DNA of 17,931 nucleotides from Chloroflexota bacterium (GCA_003491925.1 DNAU01000364.1:1-17931); one strand, 5' to 3'. Positions 1 through 7,991 are shown, counted from the first letter of the stretch. Notes: generated from the sequence alone by a model not told the origin. A program made the numbers and translations.

Positions 1-1563
1 TCAGCCGGCCGGCTGCGGGTCGCTCGTGGGGTCCCGGCGGGGTGGCCCGGCGACGGTCGCCGGCGACGGGCGGGCACTCCCGTCGGCGGGCGGGGTCGAT
101 GCCGGCGCAATGGTGGGAGGCGTCAGCGGCTGCGGGGTCGCGGCGGGCGCAGCCGCGGCCGGCGCGGCGGCGGGCGGCAGCGGCTCCGGCGCAGCGCCCG
201 CGGAGCCGTGGGCGCCGCTCAGCGAGCGCGGCCAGACCACGCCCAGGCTGGCGCCGCCCAGCGGCGAGTCGCCGATCGTCCAGCGTCCACCGGTCGCGCT
301 GACCACCGAGTTGGCGATGGCGAGCCCCAGGCCGGCCCCGCCGGGCTGATCCGTGGCACGGCGGAACCGGTCGAAGATGCGCGATCTCTCCGCTGCCGGG
401 ATGCCCGGCCCTGAGTCGTCCACCGCGAGGCGGACGCGGTTGCCATCGGCCCAGACGGCCACGTCGACGGTGCCGCCCTCCGGCACGTACTTGCAGGCGT
501 TGTCGAGGAGCACCCCGAGGAGCCGGTCGAGCCACTCGGGGGGAGCGTGCACGACCAGTGGCACCGGGGCCGTCCGCACCGACAGGTGAACCCCCTTGGC
601 CTCGGCGACGGCGGTGAACCGGTCGGCCGCCATCTCGGCCAGGATGGCGAGGTCCACGTGCTCGGCGGGCGCGCGGTCGCGGGTGGTGTCGAACCGCGCC
701 AGCCAGAGCAGGTCCTCGACCAGGCGGCGGATGCGGCCACTCTCACCCTGCACCCGCTGGAAGGCGGCCCGGTACCAGGCCGCGTCGCGCGGCTCGGCGA
801 GGGCGAGGGAGGTCTGGGCCTCGATCACCGAGAGCGGGGTGCGCAGCTCGTGGGAGGCGTCGGCGGTGAACTCCATCTGCCGGACCCGGGCCTCCTCGAT
901 CGGGGCCGCGACCCGCCGGCCGATGGTGAGGGCGCCGAGGAAGACGGCGAGCAGCAGGATCGGGCCGACGATTGCCTCGGCCAGGATCAGGTTGCCCTCG
1001 GCGGAGGTGACCCCGCTCAGCGACTGCCCGATGATCATCCGCACCAGGGTGAACTGCTCACCGATGGGCAGCCCGGTGGCGGGATCGGTGCCGACCTGGG
1101 CGTCGTAGGTGATCGGGGTGATGTCGGTGCCGATGACTCGGAAGTCGCCGCTCGCGGCCGAGACGGTCCGCGGACTCGCACCAACCGACTCGGCGGACGC
1201 GGGGAGACCCTGGTTGGCGAGGCTTGCAATCGGGCACTGCTCGAACTGGGACTGCGGGTCGCACGCGATCTGGGAGCCGTCGGTGGCCACGAACCAGTAC
1301 CAGAGAGGCGTGCCCGACGAGCTGTCCGGCTGGGGGGTGCCTCCTGCGAGCGAGTTGGTCAGCGCCTGGGTGAGCTGGGTGTCGACCTCCGTGGTCTCGC
1401 GGGAAGTGACGATGAGCATCACCACCATCGCGATCACCAGGTAGACGGCGGCCACGATGGCGGTGCTGATCAGGGCCACCCGGGTGGAGGCCACCCGCAC
1501 CCGGTGGAGCGCGTCCGGCGGTCCGGTCGCGTGAGAGCCGCGCGCGGCCCGCCCCGTGCTCAT
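1..1563 (-). CDS. Sensor histidine kinase, two-TM, with Pro/Ala-rich C-terminal tail
   Basis: A 520-residue membrane kinase that should autophosphorylate on His and pass the phosphate to the response regulator encoded just before it. Transmembrane segments lie at about residues 29-53 and 196-216, enclosing a ~140-residue extracytoplasmic sensor region. The H-box DASHELRTP places the phospho-His at H238. The N-box is around LLDNACKY (N355), the G1 box is DDSGPGI (382-388) and the G2 box is GGAGLGLAI. Only ~15 residues separate TM2 from the H-box region, so a full HAMP domain is not evident. After the ATPase domain a low-complexity Ala/Pro tail of ~70 residues follows (about 447-520). The ATG at 1563 overlaps the regulator stop by 4 nt (ATGA), and AGGAGG lies 7 nt upstream. 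The gene is complete: its stop is the first three bases of the window. The stimulus is unknown. Confidence 0.93.
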   Translation of the reverse strand: MSTGRAARGSHATGPPDALHRVRVASTRVALISTAIVAAVYLVIAMVVMLIVTSRETTEVDTQLTQALTNSLAGGTPQPDSSSGTPLWYWFVATDGSQIACDPQSQFEQCPIASLANQGLPASAESVGASPRTVSAASGDFRVIGTDITPITYDAQVGTDPATGLPIGEQFTLVRMIIGQSLSGVTSAEGNLILAEAIVGPILLLAVFLGALTIGRRVAAPIEEARVRQMEFTADASHELRTPLSVIEAQTSLALAEPRDAAWYRAAFQRVQGESGRIRRLVEDLLWLARFDTTRDRAPAEHVDLAILAEMAADRFTAVAEAKGVHLSVRTAPVPLVVHAPPEWLDRLLGVLLDNACKYVPEGGTVDVAVWADGNRVRLAVDDSGPGIPAAERSRIFDRFRRATDQPGGAGLGLAIANSVVSATGGRWTIGDSPLGGASLGVVWPRSLSGAHGSAGAAPEPLPPAAAPAAAAPAATPQPLTPPTIAPASTPPADGSARPSPATVAGPPRRDPTSDPQPAG

Positions 1564-2234
1564 CCCTGCGCCTCCTCGAGCCGGTACCCCGCCCCCCGCA
1601 CCGTGACGATGCGGATGCCGGCGCTGGGCAGCTTGGCGCGCAGCCGGCTGAGCTGGACGTCGATGGCGTTGGAGCCGAGGGCATCGGTCTCGTCGCGCCA
1701 GCCGTGCTCGGCGATCGCCTTGCGGTCGACCACCGCCGGGGAGCGCCGCATCAGCAGCTCCAGGATGTTGTACTCGGTGGTGGTGAGGGCCACGGGACGC
1801 CCGAGCGCGCTCACCTCGCGGCGCAGCGGGTCGAGCGAGAGGCTGCCACGGGTGATCACCGGCGCGTCCACCCCGCGGGGACGGCGCTGCAGGGCACGGA
1901 TCCGGGCCAGCAGCTCAGCGAAGTCGAAAGGCTTCACCAGGTAGTCGTCGGCACCGGCGTCGAGGCCCTCGACCCGGTCCGGTGGGGTGTCGCGGGCGGT
2001 GAGCATGAGCATCGCGGTGGGGCGCTCGTTGCGCCGCGCCCAGCGGATCACGTCGATGCCCGAGGTTCCCGGCATCCGCCAGTCGATGATCGCGACGTCG
2101 TACTCGTAGAACTTGAGCTGGTCGATGGCGTCGTCACCGCGGCCGACGGCGTCGACCTGGTAGCCGGCGCCCTCCAGGCCCTGGACCAGCACCGCCTGGA
2201 GGCCCGGGTCATCCTCGGCGACAAGGACTCGCAT
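1560..2234 (-). CDS. OmpR/PhoB-family response regulator
   Basis: A 224-residue DNA-binding response regulator. The receiver domain (about 1-118) has the acidic cluster E7/D8/D9, phospho-acceptor D51 in IIDWRMP, T79 and K101 in LVKPF. The C-terminal winged-helix domain (about 130-220) carries the TTTEYNILELLM and VRGAGYRLE signatures of OmpR-type transcription factors. The ATG at 2234 was chosen because the receiver begins directly with MRVLVAEDD and GGGAGA lies about 8 nt upstream; longer in-frame extensions are low-complexity. It is translationally coupled to the histidine kinase through the ATGA overlap, so the two form a cognate pair. The DUF5666 lipoprotein gene ends 55 bp upstream on the same strand and may share the transcript. 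The target genes cannot be told from the sequence. Confidence 0.95.
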   Translation of the reverse strand: MRVLVAEDDPGLQAVLVQGLEGAGYQVDAVGRGDDAIDQLKFYEYDVAIIDWRMPGTSGIDVIRWARRNERPTAMLMLTARDTPPDRVEGLDAGADDYLVKPFDFAELLARIRALQRRPRGVDAPVITRGSLSLDPLRREVSALGRPVALTTTEYNILELLMRRSPAVVDRKAIAEHGWRDETDALGSNAIDVQLSRLRAKLPSAGIRIVTVRGAGYRLEEAQG

Positions 2235-2289
2235 GGCATCAGTCTCCCGCAGCCGGGGCCCGCGCGCACCTCCGGCCCATCTCAGGCGA

Positions 2290-3132
2290 TCACGACGTGG
2301 TCGTGGTCCCGCCGGAGTCTCCGCCGCCCCCGAAGCCGCCGAAGCCCCCGCCCCCGAAGCCACCGAACCCGCCCCCTCCGATGAAGCAGCCCGAGGCATC
2401 GGCCGGCTCGATGAGCAGGGAGCGGGCATCAACCGTTCCTGAGGAGTTGCGTGGGCCGACGGCGGCCACGCAGGCTCCGGCGACCAGGTCGGCGGTGGAG
2501 CCGCTGGCGGTGGTGGAGACCCGGGCGGTGGTGGGGACGGTGAGGCTCTCACTGGAGCCGGTGGTGGCCTGGACGGTCACCGTGGTGCCGTCCATCGCGG
2601 TGACCACGCCGCGGACGCTGGCGAAGTCGAAGCCGAACCCGCCGGAGGGCCGCGCCCGGGGGCTGACGTTGAGCCGCCCTCCGGGGAAGCCGCCGGGATT
2701 CCCCCCCGGGTACGAGCCAGGCGCGCAGGAGCCGTTGTCCGTCGGTGACACCGTCACCGCGGTGGCGGTGATCACGCCCATGGAGTCCACGCTCCCGGTC
2801 GCGGTGACGCAGCTCCCGACCGCGATGTCCGAGATGCCGCCGGCGCTCGTCTTGCTGATCGGGGTCGAGCTGCTGAAGGCGACGTCCACGTTCCCGTTGG
2901 CGGTGCTGAGGATCAGCTTGGTGCCGCTGACGCTGACCAGGGTCCCGCCGGTGAGGTCGCCAGCCCGGAACCCGGTCGAGGGGAGGCCGGCCGACGCGCC
3001 GGCGGTGCCGCAGGAGACCATGGCGAGCCCCAGCGCAGCCATGGATGCGCTCAGGAGGAGCTGAGGGTGGCGCCGGCCGCCGCAGCGGCCGGCACCACCG
3101 TGGGAGGTGGAGGATCGCGTAGCGGTTCTCAT
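2290..3132 (-). CDS. DUF5666-domain lipoprotein with Gly/Phe-rich C-terminus
   Basis: A 280-residue exported protein of unknown function. The N-terminus has a basic stretch (RCGGRR), a hydrophobic segment (about 24-39) and a lipobox-like MVSC with C41, suggesting a lipoprotein anchored in the cytoplasmic membrane. Two tandem DUF5666-like beta-rich modules follow, about residues 55-125 and 160-235. Each has the GTVVSVDG-type opening (GTLVSVSG, GVVTAMDG) and a conserved V-G/A-x-C-V segment. A Pro/Gly linker (GGNPGGFPGG) separates them. The C-terminus is a Gly/Phe repeat ending GGDSGGTTTTS. The ATG at 3132 has AAGGTGGG about 10 nt upstream. It precedes the response regulator and kinase on the same strand, so it could be an envelope component whose state they monitor or whose level they set; this is inferred from position only. 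DUF5666 has no assigned biochemical activity that I know of. Confidence 0.85.
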   Translation of the reverse strand: MRTATRSSTSHGGAGRCGGRRHPQLLLSASMAALGLAMVSCGTAGASAGLPSTGFRAGDLTGGTLVSVSGTKLILSTANGNVDVAFSSSTPISKTSAGGISDIAVGSCVTATGSVDSMGVITATAVTVSPTDNGSCAPGSYPGGNPGGFPGGRLNVSPRARPSGGFGFDFASVRGVVTAMDGTTVTVQATTGSSESLTVPTTARVSTTASGSTADLVAGACVAAVGPRNSSGTVDARSLLIEPADASGCFIGGGGFGGFGGGGFGGFGGGGDSGGTTTTS

Positions 3133-3172
3133 TCCACGCCAACCCACCTTTCGATTCGGTGAAGGCGGTTCA

Positions 3173-4297
3173 ATGGCGCAGTCTCGCATGCGCATAGCCC
3201 TGATCGCTCCTTTGATCGCGCCGCTCGCCGAGCCCCATCTCGGCGGGGTCCAGACCTTCCTGGTGGACCTCGCCCGCGGTCTCACCGGGCGCGGCCACGG
3301 CGTCACCGTCTTCGCCGCCCGCGGCTCTCGGGTCGAGGGGGTGACCGTGGCGGAGGTCGATGTCGACGCCGCCGCGCTGAGCGCGACCCTGGTCCGTCCC
3401 GGGCGCAGGCCAGCCCACGACGACGCCGCCGAGGCGCTCGCCATCGAGGCGTTCGCGGCCACTGCGGCGCTGATCGGATCGGGAGAATTCGACGTGGTCC
3501 ACAACCACGCCTTCGACGTGCCGGCGATCCTGCACGCCGCCACCCTGGCGACCCCGGTGGTCCACACCCTCCACATGCCGGCCGACGCGCGGATCGGCGC
3601 CGCCCTGGCCGTCGCAGCGACGGGCGCCAACCCCCCGCTGGTCGCCGGGGTCTCGGAGGCCCACGCCGACGCCTGGCGCCGGCTCGTCCCCGTCGACTGC
3701 GTGCTCCGTCCCGGGCTCCTCATCGACGCCATCCCCTGGCGTGCGACCTCCACCTCGACCCGCCTCCTCTTCGCCGGCCGCTTCTCCCGTGAGAAGGGGG
3801 CGATGGAGGCGGTGGAGATCGCCAGGCTTGCCGGGCGGCGACTTCTCCTCTGCGGCCCCGGGTACGACCCCGAATACGCCGCCCGCGTGAGGGCATTTGT
3901 GCGGGACTACGCCCTGAACGCCCCGCCCGCGACCGTGGACATCCTGCCCGCGCTGGAGAGGCGCACCCTCTGGATCGAGATGGGGCGGTCCGCGGCCGTG
4001 ATCTGTGCGCCGGCCTGGGAGGAGCCGTTCGGGCTGGTGGCGGCCGAGGCCAACGCCTGCGGGACCCCGGTGGTGGGCTTCCGCCGGGGGGGCCTCCCCG
4101 AGGTCGTGGACGAGGAGGTCAGCGCGATCCTGGTCGCCCCGGACGACGTCGCCGGGGCTGCGGCGGGGGTGAGGCGTGCGGATCAATTGAGCCGTGTGGC
4201 GTGCCGGCGCCACGCCGAGGAGACCCTCGACCTGGAGGCCACCCTCGACGCTCACGAGCGGGTCTACCTGCGCGCGCTCAGTGCGCGGCAGGGGTGA
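3173..4297 (+). CDS. GT4-family glycosyltransferase (GT-B fold)
   Basis: A 374-residue cytoplasmic or membrane-associated glycosyltransferase that would move a sugar from a nucleotide-activated donor to an unknown acceptor. The N-terminal half has the acceptor-domain GGVQTFL loop (24-30) and VVHNHAFD (109-115), typical of GT4 enzymes. The C-terminal donor domain opens with LLFAGRFSREKG (R203 and K208 are the usual phosphate-contacting residues). It carries the E-x7-E retaining motif in EEPFGLVAAE (E284-E292), followed by ACGTPVVGF and GGLPEVV. The ATG at 3173 has GAAGG 7 nt upstream; an internal ATG at 3188 (MRIALIAP) is a second possible start. It diverges from the DUF5666 gene across 40 bp and converges on the diguanylate cyclase with a 7-bp gap. 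No other glycan gene is next to it, so the product is unknown. Confidence 0.9.
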   Translation: MAQSRMRIALIAPLIAPLAEPHLGGVQTFLVDLARGLTGRGHGVTVFAARGSRVEGVTVAEVDVDAAALSATLVRPGRRPAHDDAAEALAIEAFAATAALIGSGEFDVVHNHAFDVPAILHAATLATPVVHTLHMPADARIGAALAVAATGANPPLVAGVSEAHADAWRRLVPVDCVLRPGLLIDAIPWRATSTSTRLLFAGRFSREKGAMEAVEIARLAGRRLLLCGPGYDPEYAARVRAFVRDYALNAPPATVDILPALERRTLWIEMGRSAAVICAPAWEEPFGLVAAEANACGTPVVGFRRGGLPEVVDEEVSAILVAPDDVAGAAAGVRRADQLSRVACRRHAEETLDLEATLDAHERVYLRALSARQG

Positions 4298-4304
4298 TCC
4301 CGGC

Positions 4305-5204
4305 TCAGGCGGCGGCGACCTGGTTGCGCCCGGCCTCCTTGGCGACGTAGAGGGCGTCGTCGGAGCGGTGCACCAGGACCTCGGCGTCCTCGGTCCCGGC
4401 GGTGTGGCCGATGCTCACCGTGACCCGGATCCGGGTGCCGTCCGCCAGGACGAACGGTGTGCTCGCGATCGCCTGGCGCATCCGCTCGGCGAGCACCCCG
4501 ATCGACTCGCCAGGGGTGTCGGTGAGCACCGCGATGAACTCCTCGCCACCCCACCGTCCGAGGGCGTCCTCGGTGCGCATCGCACCCTGCAGGCGCGCGG
4601 CGACCTCCTTGAGCACGGCGTCACCGGCGAGGTGGCCGTACTGGTCGTTGACGTCCTTGAAATGGTCGATGTCGACGAGCAGCACGCCGACCGTCCGGCC
4701 GTGCCGTCGGGCGCCGCTGATCGCACGTCGGAGGTGCTCGTCGAGGTGGCGGCGGTTGTAGATGTTGGTCAGCATGTCGATGCGCGACACGCGGTCCAGC
4801 TCCGCGTTGCGGCGGCGGAGCTCGTCCTGCAGCTCCTTGGTCCTGAGCGCGGCGCTGACCCGCGCCATGAGCTCGTTGGCCTCGAACGGCTTGCGCAGGT
4901 AGTCGTGAGCGCCGAGCCGGAGCCCGGTGACCACGTCGGCCGTGTCGACCCGCCCGGTCAGGAAGACAACCGGGATGTCCTTGAGATCCGGGTCGGCCTT
5001 GAGCCGCTCCAGGGTGGCGTGGCCATCCAGCACCGGCATCTCCACGTCGAGCAAAACCACGTCGGGGCAGTACTCGCGGCAAGCGGTGATCGCCTCCTCG
5101 CCGTCGACCGCCTCGATGACCGTGTGACCGTCCGCCTCCAGCTGGCGGCGGAGCACGGCGCGGACCACCATGGAGTCGTCCGCGACCAGGATGGTGCCGT
5201 TCAC
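4305..5204 (-). CDS. REC-GGDEF diguanylate cyclase (WspR-like output of chemosensory operon)
   Basis: A 299-residue response regulator that should make c-di-GMP from two GTP when its receiver is phosphorylated. The receiver (1-120) has D9/D10, phospho-acceptor D53 in LLDVEMP, T83 and K105 in LRKPF. A short helical linker (about 121-140, KELQDELRRRNAEL) leads to the GGDEF domain with LTNIYNRRHL, DIDHFKDVND and the active site GGEEF (219-223). An RxxD inhibitory site (RTED, 210-213) lies five residues before GGEEF, so allosteric product inhibition is probably retained. The start is GTG at 5204, overlapping the CheW stop by 4 nt, with AAGG 7 nt upstream. As the last gene of the che-type operon with a receiver of its own, it is the likely phosphorylation target of the CheA, as WspR is for WspE. 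Confidence 0.95.
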   Translation of the reverse strand: MNGTILVADDSMVVRAVLRRQLEADGHTVIEAVDGEEAITACREYCPDVVLLDVEMPVLDGHATLERLKADPDLKDIPVVFLTGRVDTADVVTGLRLGAHDYLRKPFEANELMARVSAALRTKELQDELRRRNAELDRVSRIDMLTNIYNRRHLDEHLRRAISGARRHGRTVGVLLVDIDHFKDVNDQYGHLAGDAVLKEVAARLQGAMRTEDALGRWGGEEFIAVLTDTPGESIGVLAERMRQAIASTPFVLADGTRIRVTVSIGHTAGTEDAEVLVHRSDDALYVAKEAGRNQVAAA

Positions 5205-5590
5205 CGCACGACCTTGCAGAGCTCGTCGGCGTCGAGCAGCAGGATCATCCTTCCGCCTTCGGCCCGGATCACCCCCGAGACCACGGGGTCCTCCTGGCCG
5301 TTCGGCGGGGCCCCGATCTCGTCCTCCTCGACGCGAAGGATGCCGATGGCGGTCTCGGCGAGAAGGCCGTACCGCTCACCGTCGCCATCGATCACCAGGA
5401 CGTGGCCGGCGCCGGCGCCGAGCAGCGAGAGGACGGCGATGACCTCATCGCCGCGCCGGAGCAGACCGGCGATGCCGGGCTTGGCCGCGGGCAGTGGGGT
5501 GATCCCCACAGCCAGCCGCACCTCTTGGACGCGCTCGATGGGAACTGCCCACTCGCCGGTCTCGGTTGCGAAATGGACCAGGGTCTTCAT
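5201..5590 (-). CDS. cheW: CheW-like scaffold protein (second copy, WspD/WspB-like)
   Basis: A 129-residue protein that is essentially a single CheW domain, which couples receptors to the CheA kinase. The diagnostic segment GIAGLLRRGDEVIAVLSL (about 39-56) matches the CheW pattern G-x2-N-L-R-G-x3-P-v-x-D. The N-terminal strand has the FATETGEWAVPIERVQEV pattern typical of the first subdomain. It is short for a CheW and diverged at the usual Asn (L here). The ATG at 5590 overlaps the cheR stop by 4 nt, with GAGGA about 10 nt upstream; the stop overlaps the GTG of the diguanylate cyclase. Two CheW genes in one operon, one next to cheR and one before cheA, is the Wsp arrangement, where the two scaffolds may not be interchangeable. 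Confidence 0.88.
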   Translation of the reverse strand: MKTLVHFATETGEWAVPIERVQEVRLAVGITPLPAAKPGIAGLLRRGDEVIAVLSLLGAGAGHVLVIDGDGERYGLLAETAIGILRVEEDEIGAPPNGQEDPVVSGVIRAEGGRMILLLDADELCKVVR

Positions 5591-6945
5591 GGCTCGGGTG
5601 TCCTCGTGAGCCGGTGGTCGATGAGCCGGACCAGCTCGGCAATCTGGTAGCCCTCGAGCGCCGCCTCAGCCGCCGCGGAGCTGCGTCCGAGCGCGGCCCG
5701 GGCGGCGCTGAGCGCCCGCCGGGCCTGTCCCTGGTCGCCCATCATCTCGAAGGCGAGGCCCAGCTGGAAGTGGGCGATCGCGTGGTCGGGGTCCAGGTAC
5801 ACGACCTTGCGCAGGGCCGACACCGCAGCCGCCGCGTCCCCGGCCTGCAGGCCGGCTTCACCCTCGGCGAGGAGACCGGCGATGGTGGGGATCGCGTCGC
5901 TGCCCGCGTCGAAAGCCGCCGATGCCGGTGCCGGCATCGGCACCGGTTCCGCCGCCGTGGCGGAGCCCAGCTTGGCCGCCGGTGGCACGGCAAGCCGCGA
6001 GCCGTCGGCATCCCTGGAGATCGCCGCCCCCCGGGCTCGGCCACCCCGACCGGCGGCCGGGGCGTTCTCGCCGAGCGCGCCCGGCTGCCCCGAGGAGGCC
6101 GCGCGACCCTGGGTCCGCCGGTCCAGCTCGGGCGGGAGCCCGGCGGAGGGGTCCGGCAGGGTAGCCTCCGGCTGGCGGTAGGCGAAGGCGCTGCCCAGCC
6201 GGACCAGGTGGAAACGCTCGCTGACCTGCCAGAGGGATTCGGAGTAGCCGAGGAAGACCCACCCGCCTGGGTCCATGGTCGTGGCGATCCTCGCCAGCGC
6301 CGCCAGCACGTCGGCGCGATCGAAGTAGATGAGGACGTTCCGGCAGAAGACGACCTCCGCACCCGCCGCCTGCCGGGGGGCCGGATCGCGGATGAGGTTG
6401 TGGCGGAAGACCGTGACCTTCTCCCGCAGCTCGGGGACCACCTCCCACTCGGCGCCGGCGCGGCGCAGGTAGCGGCTGCGCTCCTCCTCGCCGATCCCGG
6501 CCAGGTGCCGCTCCTCGTAGCGAGCCGATTGGGCCTGCCGGAGCGCCCGCGAGGAGATGTCGGAGGCCACCACCCGCCAGCTGGCGATGCCGCTCTCGGC
6601 CAGCACCATGGCGATGCTGTACGGCTCGTGGCCCCCGGCGCAGCCGGCGCTCCAGATGGTCAGCGGAGAGCGGAGGGTGGGCACCACGTCCCGGCGGAAG
6701 GCGGCGAACTGAGCCGGGTCGCGGAAGAAGGAGGTCTCCTGCACGGTGAGCTCGTCGAGCACGGCCTGGAGCGCCGGCCCCTCGGCGGCGATCTCCTCCA
6801 CGAGCTGGGAGTCGGCCACCCCCCGCTGCGCCGCGGTGTGGTGGAGCCAGTAGTCGAGCCGGTATCGCTGAGCCGGGTCGAGGCGCAGGCCGACGGTGCG
6901 CTCCACGACCTGACGGGCGGCGTCGAGCAGGATCTCGCTGGTCAT
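5587..6945 (-). CDS. cheR: CheR-type receptor methyltransferase with C-terminal TPR (WspC-like)
   Basis: A 452-residue SAM-dependent methyltransferase that would methylate glutamates of a chemoreceptor to adapt its signalling. The N-terminal helical subdomain (1-65) is followed by the VQETSFFRD motif (68-76), the SAM-binding SAGCAGGHEPYS (99-110, with His in place of the first Glu of the common GEEP), ASDIS (127-131) and VFCRNVLIYF (199-208). Residues about 260-345 form a low-complexity linker. The last ~100 residues are helical and contain a TPR (AVSALRKVVYLDPDHAIAHF then LGLAFEMMGDQGQARRAL). CheR proteins with C-terminal TPRs occur in Wsp and Frz-type pathways, where the repeats mediate protein contacts. 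The ATG at 6945 overlaps the cheB stop by 4 nt and has no clear ribosome binding site, so translation is probably coupled. It is much longer than a plain CheR (~280 aa). Confidence 0.93.
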   Translation of the reverse strand: MTSEILLDAARQVVERTVGLRLDPAQRYRLDYWLHHTAAQRGVADSQLVEEIAAEGPALQAVLDELTVQETSFFRDPAQFAAFRRDVVPTLRSPLTIWSAGCAGGHEPYSIAMVLAESGIASWRVVASDISSRALRQAQSARYEERHLAGIGEEERSRYLRRAGAEWEVVPELREKVTVFRHNLIRDPAPRQAAGAEVVFCRNVLIYFDRADVLAALARIATTMDPGGWVFLGYSESLWQVSERFHLVRLGSAFAYRQPEATLPDPSAGLPPELDRRTQGRAASSGQPGALGENAPAAGRGGRARGAAISRDADGSRLAVPPAAKLGSATAAEPVPMPAPASAAFDAGSDAIPTIAGLLAEGEAGLQAGDAAAAVSALRKVVYLDPDHAIAHFQLGLAFEMMGDQGQARRALSAARAALGRSSAAAEAALEGYQIAELVRLIDHRLTRTPEP

Positions 6946-7991
6946 GCCGGCACCGGGGTGGCGGCCGCGCGCAGCACCGCGGCGGCGACCTCGGAGAGGG
7001 GGACCACCTGGGCGGCGGCCCCGCTGTCGTAGGCCGCCTTGGGCATCCCGTACACCGCCGAGGTGGCCTCGTCCTGGGCGATCGTCACCCCGCCACTGCG
7101 GCGCAGGGCGAGCAGGCCGGAGGTGCCGTCGTCCCCCATGCCGGTGAGGATGACCCCGATCCCGGCGGCCCCGCAGTGCTCGGCCATGCTGTGGAAGAGC
7201 ACGTCGGCGGAGGGACGGTGGAGGGTCACCGGCTCGTCGCCCAGGGAGATGCGGTGACCGCGCCGTACCGAGACGTGCAGCCCGGGGGGGGCCACCAGCA
7301 CCAACCCGGGCCGGAGTGCGGCGCCGTCGACGGCCAGCTCCACCGGGAGCGCGGACTCACGCTTCATCCAGCCGAGGAAACCGTCGACGAAGCCGGATTG
7401 GAGATGCTGGACGATCACCACCGGTCGCTCCAATCCCCCGAGGCCGGCCAGCACCCGGGCCAGCGCGGGCGGGCCTCCGGTGGAGGCGGCCAGCCCGACC
7501 ACCCCCTCGAGGCTGCGACGGTGCGGACCCGCGCCGTTGGGGTGGGGATCGCGCACCACCTGGCGCCGGAGCCGCTCGCGGCGGCGGACCGAGAGGCGGC
7601 CGAGGGCCTGGAGCCGCCGGCGCAGGTCGGCGCCAACCGAGACGTCCCACTTGGGTGGGAAGGTCATGACCCCCACGGCGCCGGCGACCACCGCCGCCAT
7701 CGAGGCGTCCCGCCGCTGGTCCGAGGGGACCAGGAGCAGGATCGGGACGGGGGCGAGAACGAGGATCTCCCGAACCAGGCTGGCGGCCTGGCCGTTGCCC
7801 TCGAGCCCGGTCATGTCCAGGCTCACCACGTCCGGATGGTCCCGGCTGACGTAGCCGGCAGCCTCGCCCGGCGGGACCTGACCCACCACGCTCGCGTCGC
7901 GATCGGCCTCCACCGACCGGAAGAGCTCGGCGGCCCAGGGTCCGGTCTGCGCGGTCACCACGAGCACCCGGAGGGCGTCCTTCACCGGCAC
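6942..7991 (-). CDS. cheB: CheB-type methylesterase with degenerate receiver domain
   Basis: A 349-residue protein expected to remove methyl groups from receptor glutamates, opposing CheR. The C-terminal esterase (about 160-345) has the full triad: S170 in LAASTGGP, H196 in IVQHLQSGF and D288 in TGMGDDGTSG. The N-terminal 125 residues align with a receiver and keep the acceptor-like D59 (VVSLDM). However, the acidic pair expected in VVDDS is replaced (VVTAQ) and the Lys expected before the conserved Pro is Phe (VMTFPP), so normal Mg2+-dependent phosphorylation is doubtful. A basic linker (RRRERLRRQVVR, about 136-147) joins the domains. The start is GTG at 7991, supported by GGAGGAAGG 6 nt upstream. 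It follows cheA after a 70-bp gap, the only real gap in the operon. Confidence 0.93.
   Translation of the reverse strand: MPVKDALRVLVVTAQTGPWAAELFRSVEADRDASVVGQVPPGEAAGYVSRDHPDVVSLDMTGLEGNGQAASLVREILVLAPVPILLLVPSDQRRDASMAAVVAGAVGVMTFPPKWDVSVGADLRRRLQALGRLSVRRRERLRRQVVRDPHPNGAGPHRRSLEGVVGLAASTGGPPALARVLAGLGGLERPVVIVQHLQSGFVDGFLGWMKRESALPVELAVDGAALRPGLVLVAPPGLHVSVRRGHRISLGDEPVTLHRPSADVLFHSMAEHCGAAGIGVILTGMGDDGTSGLLALRRSGGVTIAQDEATSAVYGMPKAAYDSGAAAQVVPLSEVAAAVLRAAATPVPA

Noticed and set aside
547..1944. Long plus-strand open frame opposite the kinase and response regulator
   Set aside because: Its translation is low-complexity Arg/Gly/Asp-rich with no domain, and it is the antisense shadow of two well-defined minus-strand genes.
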